From the NCBI GenBank assembly GCA_905618905.1, contig CAJQTH010000020.1:1-45618 (forward strand): a stretch of DNA of 45,618 nt. Reading direction: 5' to 3'. The stretch comes from an uncultured Candidatus Pelagibacter sp. GTDB lineage: Bacteria > Pseudomonadota > Alphaproteobacteria > Pelagibacterales > Pelagibacteraceae. The notes beneath the pieces are model-generated. The model had not been told where the DNA came from. It searched no databases and saw nothing but the letters and a program-made list of their open reading frames with translations. This document shows positions 32,970 to 41,647 of the stretch, in pieces. Both the position numbers and the translations under genes were made by a program. Positions within the stretch are counted from its first letter, which is position 1. The number at the start of each line of letters is the position of its first letter.

Positions 32970-33484
32970 TTTCTTTTAACTATTTCCTCCATAGATAACT
33001 CTTCATAATGTTCCGTTGGCTGAACAATCCATGGGTCTGAATCAAGCTTTACTGGGCAAAAATCTGGTTCAAATGTAGATGATTTTTTTTTCCATAAACA
33101 TGCTGTTTTAACAGCATTTATATAATCTTTAGTTGGCTCATAATTTTTTAACCACTCAATACTTTTATTTAAAGTTAACCCAGTGTCAGATAAATCGTCT
33201 ACTAATAAAACTTTATCAAAATCTTTATTTTCAGCTAAAGAGCTAATTTCTCTTGCAAACATTAATTGACCTTGCTTATCTTGCATTCCTTTTCCTGAGT
33301 AACTTTGAATAACTATATAGGCTATGGGTAACTTTAGAATTCTAGAAAGGATGTCTAATATAGGAGCTGCTCCTCTCATAATACCCACTAATACTGTTGG
33401 CTTATAATTATTGTGAATTTCTATTGCTAGTTTTTCTACAATTTTTGTATACTGATCAAAAGTGATAATTAATTTCTCTGCCAT
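32963..33484 (-). CDS. Purine phosphoribosyltransferase (xanthine/guanine type)
   Basis: The 173-residue protein (MAEKLIITFD start) has the type I PRTase PRPP-binding motif VLLVDDLSDTGLTL near residues 93-106 and VGIMRGAAPILDIL near 33-46. The C-terminal PDFC...SDPWIVQPTEHYEE resembles the hood of xanthine-guanine PRTases. It makes XMP or GMP from base and PRPP in the cytosol. An in-frame ATG at 33499 would add five residues; neither start has a clear ribosome-binding site. It is convergent with the NCS2 permease, so import and salvage genes sit together. Exact base preference is not provable here. Confidence 0.82.
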   Translation of the reverse strand: MAEKLIITFDQYTKIVEKLAIEIHNNYKPTVLVGIMRGAAPILDILSRILKLPIAYIVIQSYSGKGMQDKQGQLMFAREISSLAENKDFDKVLLVDDLSDTGLTLNKSIEWLKNYEPTKDYINAVKTACLWKKKSSTFEPDFCPVKLDSDPWIVQPTEHYEELSMEEIVKRNK

Positions 33485-33527
33485 AAAATTTATTATCATA
33501 TAAAAAATTATTTAAAAAGGAGTAATA

Positions 33528-33824
33528 ATGAAAGCCTACTGGATTGCTTTGTACAAAAGAATAGATAGCCAAGAGAATATAAAAAAATATGGTTCAAAAG
33601 TTACTGAAATAATAAAAAGTTATGGAGGTAAACCTTTGGTGAGAGGTGGAAAATTTGAAACTTTAGAGGGCGAAACTTACCCAAGAACTGTAATATGGGA
33701 ATTTCCAAGTCATGAACAAGCTATAAAATGCCACGATTCTAAAGAATATCAAGATGGTTGGGCTATAGCAAAAGATACTACTGAACGAAACCTACAAATC
33801 GTAGAAGGTTTTAGTACTGAATAG
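33528..33824 (+). CDS. DUF1330 family protein
   Basis: The 98-residue protein shows the DUF1330 ferredoxin-like pattern: KAYWIALYKRID at the start, YGGKPLVRGGKFETLEGE near residues 32-49 and the diagnostic PRTVIWEFPSHEQAIKCHDS near 53-72, then an EYQ motif. The family is a dimeric alpha/beta-barrel of unknown function. An AAAAAGGAG ribosome-binding site precedes the ATG. Its 3' end overlaps the AlkA-like gene on the opposite strand by 14 bases. Confidence 0.92.
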   Translation: MKAYWIALYKRIDSQENIKKYGSKVTEIIKSYGGKPLVRGGKFETLEGETYPRTVIWEFPSHEQAIKCHDSKEYQDGWAIAKDTTERNLQIVEGFSTE

Positions 33825-34446
33825 GTTCTGGATCTATACTTCTCCATAGATACCAAGTTGCAACTGAGCAGTATGGACTAAATCTTTTGTTTAGTAACTT
33901 CACATAAGTTTCTGGTGGCAGATATTTTTTTTTATAATTTTTTGAAATTCCTCTTAAAAGACCGATATCTTGTATGGGCCAAATATTTGAACGATTATAA
34001 GTAAATAATAAGATCATTTCAGCTGACCATCTGCCAATTTGTCTTAACTGGGATAAATAGATAATCGCTTCTTCATCTGACATCTTAGGGATTAATCTAG
34101 GGTTAAATGATTTGTCTAATATTTGTTTAGCTAAACTTTTTATTCCCCTAACCTTTTGTCCACTTAATCCACAGCTTTTAAGTTGAGCAGAAGAAAGTTG
34201 AGAAATTGTTTTTGCATTAATCTTATTTTTACACTTCTTTTTAAATTTCAAAAAGACAGAGTTGGCTGCTGCAACACTAATTTGCTGTCCAATAATGCTC
34301 TTACATAATGAAAAAAATATGTCTTTTCTAGAAGTAAGCACGGCTTCTGAGGGGGATTTATACTTGCTAATTAATAAAGACATCACTCTATCTTTATTAG
34401 ATAAATATTTTTTTGCAGTGTTCCAATATTTTGGTTTTTTATTCAT
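33811..34446 (-). CDS. DNA-3-methyladenine glycosylase (AlkA-like, HhH-GPD)
   Basis: The 211-residue protein is an HhH-GPD base-excision glycosylase. SIIGQQISVAAANSVFLKF near residues 52-70 is the AlkA/MAG opening. The helix-hairpin-helix is LRQIGRWSAEMILLF near 132-146, and the catalytic Asp lies in IWPIQDIGLLRG near 152-163. It lacks the N-terminal TBP-like domain of E. coli AlkA, like the compact MAG forms. It removes alkylated bases such as 3-methyladenine. Its ATG lies 8 bases inside the end of the DMT transporter gene, so the two are likely coupled. Confidence 0.9.
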   Translation of the reverse strand: MNKKPKYWNTAKKYLSNKDRVMSLLISKYKSPSEAVLTSRKDIFFSLCKSIIGQQISVAAANSVFLKFKKKCKNKINAKTISQLSSAQLKSCGLSGQKVRGIKSLAKQILDKSFNPRLIPKMSDEEAIIYLSQLRQIGRWSAEMILLFTYNRSNIWPIQDIGLLRGISKNYKKKYLPPETYVKLLNKRFSPYCSVATWYLWRSIDPEPIQY

Positions 34447-35323
34447 GTCTATTAGTAGATGGTATTTTTTGTTTATGATAAATTTCTCTTCTAAAAATTA
34501 TTAAAGATGCAAGAACTACAAGTGATGCACCAATTAGTGTTTTTATAGTTGGTATCTCATTCCAAATAAAATAACCAAAAAATATAGCGAACACCAAAGC
34601 CAAATATTTTAAAGGTGCTACTAAAGATACTTCAGAAAGTTTATATGATTGAGTTAAAAATAAATTTGCAGAACCTCCTGTTACTCCAATTAAAGCTAAA
34701 AGAATAAAGTCTTGAAAATTTGGCATTATCCATCCCATTGGAATTGTGGCTAAGCCAGCAATTGAAATAGTAATTGTAAAAAAAATTGAGATAAGCCAAA
34801 TAGGCTCTGTTGTGGACAGCTTTCTAATTGTAATAGTTACAAAGGCCATACCAACACAAAATATTAGTGGAAGAAAATAGAGATAATTCATGCCCTTAAA
34901 GCCAGGCTCAGCAATTATAATAACTCCTACAAATCCTATTAAGACCGCCAACCATCTAAAAATACCTACTTTTTCACTTAGTAAAAAAATTGATAATACG
35001 GTAATAAATAATGGTGCTGCATATGACAAGCTAACAACGACAGCTAAAGGAAGTTCTCTCAACGCAACAACAATTGCTATCAAAGCCATTAAACCCATAA
35101 GACATCTAAATATATGTTCTTTTGATCTATCAGTTGTATAAAATTTTTTTAACTTACTTTTTGGTATTAAAAAATATGTAGGCAACAGACCAAAAAAGCC
35201 CCTAAAAAACAAAACCTCCCCAGTTGGGTAGTCACCTGACCATTTTACAAGCAAATCCATAACGGAAAAGGTACATACAGATAGAAACATGTACAAAAAA
35301 CCTAATTGATTTTTAGTTAGCAT
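34439..35323 (-). CDS. DMT-superfamily (EamA) transporter
   Basis: The 294-residue protein has ten hydrophobic helices in two EamA repeats. The first contains LLVKWSGDYPTGEVLFFRG near residues 25-43, and the second contains GGSANLFLTQSYKLSEVSLV near 213-232 with the following LKYLALVFAIFFGYFIWNE. This is typical of alphaproteobacterial RhaT/RarD-type exporters, whose substrate cannot be inferred. It is divergent from msrA and overlaps the AlkA-like gene by 8 bases downstream. Confidence 0.9.
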   Translation of the reverse strand: MLTKNQLGFLYMFLSVCTFSVMDLLVKWSGDYPTGEVLFFRGFFGLLPTYFLIPKSKLKKFYTTDRSKEHIFRCLMGLMALIAIVVALRELPLAVVVSLSYAAPLFITVLSIFLLSEKVGIFRWLAVLIGFVGVIIIAEPGFKGMNYLYFLPLIFCVGMAFVTITIRKLSTTEPIWLISIFFTITISIAGLATIPMGWIMPNFQDFILLALIGVTGGSANLFLTQSYKLSEVSLVAPLKYLALVFAIFFGYFIWNEIPTIKTLIGASLVVLASLIIFRREIYHKQKIPSTNRHE

Positions 35324-35358
35324 AGCAATAATTTGTAAATCAAATTAAAGTATAATCA

Positions 35359-35802
35359 ATGGAAATAGCAGTATTAGGATTAGGATGTTTTTGGGGACCA
35401 GAAATTAAGTTTAGCAAACTTAAGGGGGTTATTAAAACTGAAGTTGGCTATTGTGGTGGTGACAGCAAAACAGTCACTTACAAAGAGGTATGTACTGGCA
35501 ATACAAATCATGCAGAAGTTGTTAAATTAGATTTTGATCCTAAAATTGTCTCTTATGAAAAGATTTTAGATTTCTTTTTCGAAATACATAACCCCACAAC
35601 CTTAAATTCACAAGGACCTGATTTTGGGACACAATATAGAAGTGAAATATTTTATCTAAGTGACAGACAAAAAGAAATTGCTGAAAATGTTATAAAAAAA
35701 GTAAATTTAAAATTATCTGGAAATGTCGTAACAAAATCTTCTTTATTAAAAAATTATTGTCCAGCAGAAGAATACCACCAGAGATATTTGGAAAAAAGAT
35801 AA
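35359..35802 (+). CDS. msrA: Peptide-methionine (S)-S-oxide reductase
   Basis: The 147-residue protein is a compact MsrA. The catalytic GCFWG motif has Cys10 (residues 9-13), followed by GVIKTEVGYCGG near 23-34, YKEVCTGNTNHAEVV near 41-55 and GPDFGTQYRSEIFY near 84-97. The C-terminal end KNYCPAEEYHQRYLEK carries a Cys that can act as a resolving residue. It repairs oxidised methionine using thioredoxin. There is no signal peptide. The next gene, a sulfurtransferase, starts one base after its stop, which points to a sulfur/oxidation-related operon. Confidence 0.95.
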   Translation: MEIAVLGLGCFWGPEIKFSKLKGVIKTEVGYCGGDSKTVTYKEVCTGNTNHAEVVKLDFDPKIVSYEKILDFFFEIHNPTTLNSQGPDFGTQYRSEIFYLSDRQKEIAENVIKKVNLKLSGNVVTKSSLLKNYCPAEEYHQRYLEKR

Positions 35803-35803
35803 T

Positions 35804-36616
35804 ATGTCTTTAGTTGATACAAATTGGCTAAAAAAAAATTTAGATAAAGTAAAAATTATTGATTGTTCATGGCATATGCCTCAAACACAACGCAATGGTT
35901 TTAATGAATACAAATATAAACATATTAAAAATGCAATTTTTTTTAATTTAGACAAGAATTCTAAAAAAGATACTGACCTACCTCATATGTTGCCAGATGC
36001 TAAGTCGTGGGAAAGTATTGTGTCCAACATGGGAATTAAAAATGATGATCAGATAATTATCTATGATAATTCAGATGTAATCAGTTCATGTAGATGTTGG
36101 TATAATTTTATCTATTTTGGTCATAATCCAAAATTAGTTCATGTATTAGATGGTGGATTAAAAGAATGGATTAAGGAAGATAGACCAACTACCAGTAATA
36201 TAATTAAGAATATTCCATCTAACTATACTGTGCATGAAAAAAAAGAGTTAGTAAAAAGTATAAACCAAATTAATAAAAATATTTTAGAAAATAAATTTAA
36301 TGTTATTGATGCAAGAAGTTTAGAAAGATTTAAAGGTAGTGTTCCTGAACCAAGAAAAGGATTGAGAAGTGGCTCTATTAAAAACTCTTTTTGTCTACCT
36401 TTCTCTGAACTTATAAATAAAGATCATACATTTATTAGCAAAGAAAAAATTTTTGAAAAGTTTAAATCAACTGGATATGAGGTGGACAAAAATATTACAT
36501 TTACCTGCGGTTCTGGAGTTACCGCTTCAGTTTTGGGTCTTGCTTATTCTTTAATAGATAATAAATATATGCCTACTATTTACGACGGATCATGGAGTGA
36601 ATATGGAAAGAATTAA
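35804..36616 (+). CDS. sseA: Two-domain sulfurtransferase (3-mercaptopyruvate/thiosulfate type)
   Basis: The 270-residue protein has two rhodanese domains. The N-terminal one, with KIIDCSWHMPQTQRNG and IIIYDNSDVISSCRCWYNF, is non-catalytic. The C-terminal one has NVIDARSLERFKG near residues 166-178 and active Cys235 in FTCGSGVTASVLG. The CGSGVTA loop is the form found in 3-mercaptopyruvate sulfurtransferases. No signal peptide is seen, so it acts in the cytosol on sulfur transfer. It starts one base after msrA and ends 3 bases before the RND adaptor gene. Confidence 0.9.
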   Translation: MSLVDTNWLKKNLDKVKIIDCSWHMPQTQRNGFNEYKYKHIKNAIFFNLDKNSKKDTDLPHMLPDAKSWESIVSNMGIKNDDQIIIYDNSDVISSCRCWYNFIYFGHNPKLVHVLDGGLKEWIKEDRPTTSNIIKNIPSNYTVHEKKELVKSINQINKNILENKFNVIDARSLERFKGSVPEPRKGLRSGSIKNSFCLPFSELINKDHTFISKEKIFEKFKSTGYEVDKNITFTCGSGVTASVLGLAYSLIDNKYMPTIYDGSWSEYGKN

Positions 36617-36619
36617 AAT

Positions 36620-37489
36620 ATGAAAAGATCAACAAAAATCAGTACAGCAATCCTTGTCTTTTTTTTAATTATTACAATAGTAATCGTTGGAAGAACAATG
36701 ATAGGAAATCATTTTAAAAAAAAATTTAGCAAAAGGCCTCCTCCTGGAGTAATTGTTAAAGAAGTAATTTACAAAAGCTTTTCGGAAAATATTGAAAGCT
36801 TTGGTACGGCAGTATCAAAGAGAGGAGAATCTTTTAGAATTAAAAGAGATAATTTAATATCTGAACTAATCCTTAAGGATTATGTAAAAAAAGGTGATCT
36901 AATTGTTAAGCTTAAAGATAGAAACATTGTAGCACCTTTTAGTGGTGTTCTTGGGTACAGAGGTATTACTGGTGACATTCTTGGTTCGGATAACTCAATT
37001 ATTATAACTTTAGATGATAACTCGATTATATATTCTGACCTAAAAATTCCTGAAACTTTTGCATTATTCATCAAAAAAGGTTTGCCTATTAAGGCAAAAT
37101 TTTCAGGTAACAAAAATAAAACATACAGTGGAAAAGTCTATGCTGTTTCAAGCAGGATTAATGCTGAAACAAGAAGCTTGCTTACAAGGGTTATAATTGA
37201 AAATGAAAACTCTGAATTAATTCCAGGCTCTCTTCTAGAGGTTATTATTAATTATAATGAACGAAATTCTCTTGCAATACCTGATACTAGTATGATGATA
37301 GAGGGAAGCAAAACTTATGTCTATAAAGTTTCAAAAGACAATATTACAAATAAAACTGAAATAGAAATTGGAATAAGAGTTGGTGGATTTATTGAGATAA
37401 TTTCCGGTCTTAATGAAGGAGAAACCATAGTTGCCGAAGGACTAAAAAAAGTTAGACCTCGAGGCAAGATAAAACCTATTAAAAAATAA
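36620..37489 (+). CDS. RND efflux periplasmic adaptor, short form
   Basis: The 289-residue membrane-fusion protein has an N-terminal membrane anchor (residues 9-24). A biotinyl-lipoyl-like domain spans about residues 60-130, with KKGDLIVKLKDRNIVAPFSG and GVLG. A beta-barrel follows to about 210 and a membrane-proximal domain ends with GGFIEIISGLNEGETIVAEG. Usual adaptors carry a long alpha-hairpin between the two lipoyl halves; here only about three residues (Asp-Arg-Asn at 100-102) join them. So the part that normally touches a TolC-type channel is missing. The stop overlaps the permease ATG (TAATG), so the pair is coupled. No outer-membrane factor gene is adjacent. Confidence 0.88.
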   Translation: MKRSTKISTAILVFFLIITIVIVGRTMIGNHFKKKFSKRPPPGVIVKEVIYKSFSENIESFGTAVSKRGESFRIKRDNLISELILKDYVKKGDLIVKLKDRNIVAPFSGVLGYRGITGDILGSDNSIIITLDDNSIIYSDLKIPETFALFIKKGLPIKAKFSGNKNKTYSGKVYAVSSRINAETRSLLTRVIIENENSELIPGSLLEVIINYNERNSLAIPDTSMMIEGSKTYVYKVSKDNITNKTEIEIGIRVGGFIEIISGLNEGETIVAEGLKKVRPRGKIKPIKK

Positions 37490-40400
37490 TGTTTATAACT
37501 GATATAAGTATAAGAAGACCAGTTGTTGCGTGGGTAATGTCTCTTATATTAATCGTTTTTGGTATATTTGTTTTTTCACAGTTGCCTGTAAGAGAATTGC
37601 CTGAAGGCTTACAACCTCCTGTAGTTCAAATTAAAGTAGACTATAAGTCTGCTTCAGCTCCTATAATTGATCAAGAGGTAACTCAAGTAATTGAAGATGT
37701 AATTGGTGGGGTAGAAGGAGTAAAAAATATTAACTCAACATCAGAAAATGGAAGTAGTTCAATTAATGTTGAATTTAATACTGACATTAACCTAGATAAT
37801 GCAGCCAATGATATTAGAGAAAGAGTAGCTAGAATCGTTGATAGATTACCAAGTGAAGCTGATGCCCCTCAAATACTCAAACAATCAGCAGGTTTTTCAA
37901 CCACTATGTGGCTAGCTGTATCTTCTGCAACTTGGAGTGACCTAGAACTTGGAGATTATGTTGAGAGATATTTAGTAGATCAATTTTCGAGCGTTAAGAA
38001 CGTAGGGACTATTAGAACTGGTGGTTTAAGAGATTTAAGTGTTAGGGTTTGGATAGATCCAATTAAACTTGCAGCTTACAATTTGACCATTCAAGAAGTT
38101 GAGATAGCAATAAGAAAAGAAAATGTAAGTCTACCAGCAGGTACTCTTGAGGCTAACAATATAGATTTAATTTTAAATTTAGATAAATCATATGATGATA
38201 TAGAAAAATTAAAAGCACTACCTATAAAAAAAAACAAAAATAGTATTGTAAGACTTTCAGATATTGCCAATATTGAGTTTGGTCCAGTTTCAGAAAAAAA
38301 TCTTTTCAAAGCACAAAGTAAGGATGCTTTAAACCTAAAAACTGTAGGAATTGGTATTTATGCAAAAAGTGGTGCCTCGACAGTAGAACTTTCTAAAGAA
38401 ATAAGTAAAAAAATAGGTGAAGTTAAGAAAACATTACCAGATGATCTCAATATAGAAATAGCCTTTAACAGAGCAACATATGTGGGCACTGCTATTGATG
38501 AAGTATACAAAACTTTGATCATCGCTTTTATACTTGTAGTTATTATTATTTATTTATTCCTTGGAAATATAAAGGCAGTAATTGTTCCTGCAGTTGCATT
38601 GCCTGTAAGTTTGGTAGCATCTTTCTTGGGACTTTATTTATTTGGTTTATCAATAAATATTTTTGTTTTGTTAAGTTTTATTTTAGCAATTGGAATAATA
38701 ACAGATGACTCAGTTATAATGACAGATGCAATTTATAGAAGAATTGAAAATGGAGAAAGCCCTTTAGTTGCAGCATACAAAGGATCAAAACAAATTAGTT
38801 TTGCAATCATTGCTACAACATTAATTCTAGTTGCGGTATTTATTCCTTTAATTTTTATTGATGGAATTGCAGGAACATTATTCAGAGAGACTGCTATAGC
38901 ACTGTCATTTTCAGTTGTGGTATCTTCTTTTGTTGCACTTACATTGTCACCCATGTTAGCAAGTAAGTTTTTAAAGAAAGAACCTAAGCAAAATTTTATA
39001 GTTACTAAATTTGACAAGTTTTTTAAATCATTATCAAAATTTTATGAAGAAACATTGAGCTATTGGCTAAATAAGAAAAAAATTATTATTTCATTTATTG
39101 TCTTCACTATTATTGTCTCTAGTGTTTTATTTCATTTTACAAAAAAAGAATTGTTACCTATGGAAGATCGAGGTGTATATCTTGTTCTTGGATTTACAGA
39201 TGAGGGGAGTTCTTTTGAATATACTGAAAAAAGAGCAGAAGATGTTGAAAAAAGATTAATTCCACTTCTTCAGGCTGAGGATAGTCCATACAAAAGATTT
39301 ATAATGAGAGTGCCAGGCTTTGGCAGCAACAAAAATTCTTTTAACAGCTTTATAATAATTGCATTATTGGATGAGTGGGCTGAAAGAGATAAAAGTTCAC
39401 TAACAATAATGAGGGAGGCAATTGGAAAAATTGTGACAGTGCCAGAAACTGTGGCTTTTCCAATTTCACCACAATCAATTAGAGTTTCTAGCTACAATAA
39501 ACCAGTTCAAATGGTTATATTGGGCAGTACTTATGAAGAGTTAGAGGAAATACAATCCAAAGTTATTAGCAAGTTAAGACAAAATAAAAATTTATCAAGG
39601 ATAGAGTCTGACTATTCTAGAGACAAACCAGAAATCAAACTGGTAATTAATAAAAACAAAGCTAAAGATTTAGATATATCTACTGACTCAATTGGGAAAA
39701 CTTTAGAAACTCTTTATGGTGGAAAAACTGTAACAAAATTTAATAAACTTGGCAAAGAATATCCAATTATACTTCAGCAGTACTTAGCTGATAGAAGATC
39801 CCAGGAAGGACTTTCGAAAATATTTGTTAGATCAGAAAGTACTGGTAAACTTATTTCTTTAGCAAATTTAGTTGAATTCAGTGAGAAAGGGTCTGCAAAA
39901 AAATTAGCAAGATATAACAGACAGAGAGCTGTAACAATATCTGCAAATATATCTGAATCTTATACTCTTACAGAAGCAATTGCATATTTAGAGGAAACAA
40001 TGGAAGAAATTGGCTCGTCCAATCAGATTGCATGGAAGGGTAAATCAGAAGAAATAAAAGAAACTAGCAATGAACTGTTTATTATTTTTGGATTAGCATT
40101 TCTAACTGCTTACCTGGTAATGGCTGCAACCTTTAATTCATTTATTCATCCATTCATTATTATGTTAACTGTTCCACTGGCATTGTTTGGAGGTTTGGTC
40201 TTTATTTTATTCTTGAACAGTTCAATTAATATCTTTTCACAAATAGCACTTGTCATACTAATTGGAATATCCACTAAAAATAGTATTCTAATCGTTGATT
40301 ATGCCAATCAATTAAGGACGGCTGGAAAAAACATAGAATCATCTGTTAAGGAAGCCTGCCAATTAAGATTTAGGCCAATAATGATGACATCAATAAGCAC

Positions 40401-40611
40401 AATGATAGCAATGATGCCTTTAGTTATAGGAAATATTGGACCGGGTGCTGGAGAGGCTTCAAGACTAGCTGTGGGTGCTACTATTCTAGGTGGAATGATT
40501 ATATCAACATTCTTTACATTATATATAACTCCAACCATGTATTTGGTATTAGCAAAAAATACAAAACGAATAGACGCTGTTGATATTGAGCTAAAAAAAC
40601 AACTTCGTTAA
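37489..40611 (+). CDS. RND efflux permease (AcrB/MexB-type, HAE family)
   Basis: The 1040-residue inner-membrane pump has 12 helices and two large periplasmic loops. It opens ITDISIRRPVVAWVMSLILI, typical of the hydrophobe/amphiphile family. The proton-relay acidic pair is in GIITDDSVIMTDAIYRR near residues 403-419. The C-terminal repeat has LIGISTKNSILIVDYANQL near 924-942. Length and motifs are normal, so the pump itself looks functional. It pairs with the short adaptor upstream. It exports drugs, lipids or other amphiphiles using the proton gradient; the substrate is unknown. Its stop overlaps the convergent lipoprotein gene by 4 bases. Confidence 0.95.
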   Translation: MFITDISIRRPVVAWVMSLILIVFGIFVFSQLPVRELPEGLQPPVVQIKVDYKSASAPIIDQEVTQVIEDVIGGVEGVKNINSTSENGSSSINVEFNTDINLDNAANDIRERVARIVDRLPSEADAPQILKQSAGFSTTMWLAVSSATWSDLELGDYVERYLVDQFSSVKNVGTIRTGGLRDLSVRVWIDPIKLAAYNLTIQEVEIAIRKENVSLPAGTLEANNIDLILNLDKSYDDIEKLKALPIKKNKNSIVRLSDIANIEFGPVSEKNLFKAQSKDALNLKTVGIGIYAKSGASTVELSKEISKKIGEVKKTLPDDLNIEIAFNRATYVGTAIDEVYKTLIIAFILVVIIIYLFLGNIKAVIVPAVALPVSLVASFLGLYLFGLSINIFVLLSFILAIGIITDDSVIMTDAIYRRIENGESPLVAAYKGSKQISFAIIATTLILVAVFIPLIFIDGIAGTLFRETAIALSFSVVVSSFVALTLSPMLASKFLKKEPKQNFIVTKFDKFFKSLSKFYEETLSYWLNKKKIIISFIVFTIIVSSVLFHFTKKELLPMEDRGVYLVLGFTDEGSSFEYTEKRAEDVEKRLIPLLQAEDSPYKRFIMRVPGFGSNKNSFNSFIIIALLDEWAERDKSSLTIMREAIGKIVTVPETVAFPISPQSIRVSSYNKPVQMVILGSTYEELEEIQSKVISKLRQNKNLSRIESDYSRDKPEIKLVINKNKAKDLDISTDSIGKTLETLYGGKTVTKFNKLGKEYPIILQQYLADRRSQEGLSKIFVRSESTGKLISLANLVEFSEKGSAKKLARYNRQRAVTISANISESYTLTEAIAYLEETMEEIGSSNQIAWKGKSEEIKETSNELFIIFGLAFLTAYLVMAATFNSFIHPFIIMLTVPLALFGGLVFILFLNSSINIFSQIALVILIGISTKNSILIVDYANQLRTAGKNIESSVKEACQLRFRPIMMTSISTMIAMMPLVIGNIGPGAGEASRLAVGATILGGMIISTFFTLYITPTMYLVLAKNTKRIDAVDIELKKQLR

Positions 40612-41207
40612 AATATAATATATTTATTTTTATTTAATCTTTTCTGACAATCCAGTAATTGAGACTTATATTTGTTAGATTGTTTTTCTACTTTTTTAGC
40701 TAAGCCTATAACTTTCTGATTATTCTTATAATTTTTATAACCACCCCACCCTTCATGATACGCAAGGTATTGTCTAAAAGCATCTTTCTTGGAAATTTTT
40801 AAAAGAGACTCCGTTTTATCGGTGTACCAACCAATAAAGTCCACACTATCTTTAAACCTTGTTCTTGTTGCTAACTTATTTCCAGTTTCATTTTTATATT
40901 GCTCCCAAGTTCCCTTTACTGCTTGTGAATATCCAAATGAACTAGATGGTCTCTTAAATGGTATAATCTTAAATAATTTTTGTCTTGGAGGTTTAGCTAA
41001 CCAATCAAAGTCAGATTCCATCTTAATTATAGCTAGCTGAATATAAATTGGGGTTCCCCATTTTTTTTCTGTTTTTTTTGCATGTTTATACCAAAGATAT
41101 CTTTCATTAAAAATTGAACAACTATTTGAGGTATTTTGAGGTATTGAGGAGCAGCCAGTAATAAAGATAATCAATAAAATTAAAAAATAATTTCTAAATT
41201 TTGACAT
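40608..41207 (-). CDS. Lytic transglycosylase (SLT-fold) lipoprotein
   Basis: The 199-residue protein has a lipoprotein signal with lipobox TGC (Cys19). The SLT-type catalytic Glu64 sits in IIKMESDFDWLAKP. SSSFGYSQAVKGTWEQYK near residues 88-105 and LAYHEGWGGY near 148-157 complete the lysozyme-like pattern. The enzyme would cleave peptidoglycan with formation of anhydro-MurNAc ends. It is followed on the chromosome by RND genes on the other strand, and its start overlaps the VanZ-like gene by 14 bases. The AmgK/MurU-like genes 1-3 kb away act on cell-wall sugars, which fits a shared wall-turnover theme. Confidence 0.85.
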   Translation of the reverse strand: MSKFRNYFLILLIIFITGCSSIPQNTSNSCSIFNERYLWYKHAKKTEKKWGTPIYIQLAIIKMESDFDWLAKPPRQKLFKIIPFKRPSSSFGYSQAVKGTWEQYKNETGNKLATRTRFKDSVDFIGWYTDKTESLLKISKKDAFRQYLAYHEGWGGYKNYKNNQKVIGLAKKVEKQSNKYKSQLLDCQKRLNKNKYIIF

Positions 41208-41598
41208 ACCTGATCACAATCTTATAGATAAATATTACCAATATAACACCCACTATATTTCCAAATAAATCACTCATTTCAAATCCACGAACTGGAATAA
41301 TAATGTGAAATAATTCTAAAATAATTGATAGTAAAAATAAATAAACAATTAAAAAATTGATTTTTTTAGTATTATGAAAAGAAAATATTCCCAAACTTGT
41401 AAGTAGAACAAAAGCATAAATATGATTTGATGAAATTATAAAGTCTCCTGTAATAAGATCCTTAGTAATTTGGGGCTGTTTATAACAATTATCATATAAA
41501 AAGCAGCCGAAAATACTGCCTGGAAACAAATATAAAAGTATCAACATGATATTTGCAGAATAAAAACTTATTTTAAAAAAATTTTTAATTTTTTTCAT
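41194..41598 (-). CDS. VanZ-like membrane protein
   Basis: The 134-residue protein has about four hydrophobic helices. The conserved VanZ end is ILELFHIIIPVRGFEMSDLF followed by GNIVGVIL, with the E...P-R-x-x-x-x-D-x-x-x-N pattern. The family is linked to teicoplanin resistance in VanZ itself but is widespread, and its role here is unknown. It overlaps the transglycosylase gene by 14 bases and is divergent from gpmA. Confidence 0.82.
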   Translation of the reverse strand: MKKIKNFFKISFYSANIMLILLYLFPGSIFGCFLYDNCYKQPQITKDLITGDFIISSNHIYAFVLLTSLGIFSFHNTKKINFLIVYLFLLSIILELFHIIIPVRGFEMSDLFGNIVGVILVIFIYKIVIRYVKI

Positions 41599-41647
41599 AA
41601 TAATCTTATTTATTTTATTTCTTTTATCAGTTATCAGAATATATCAA

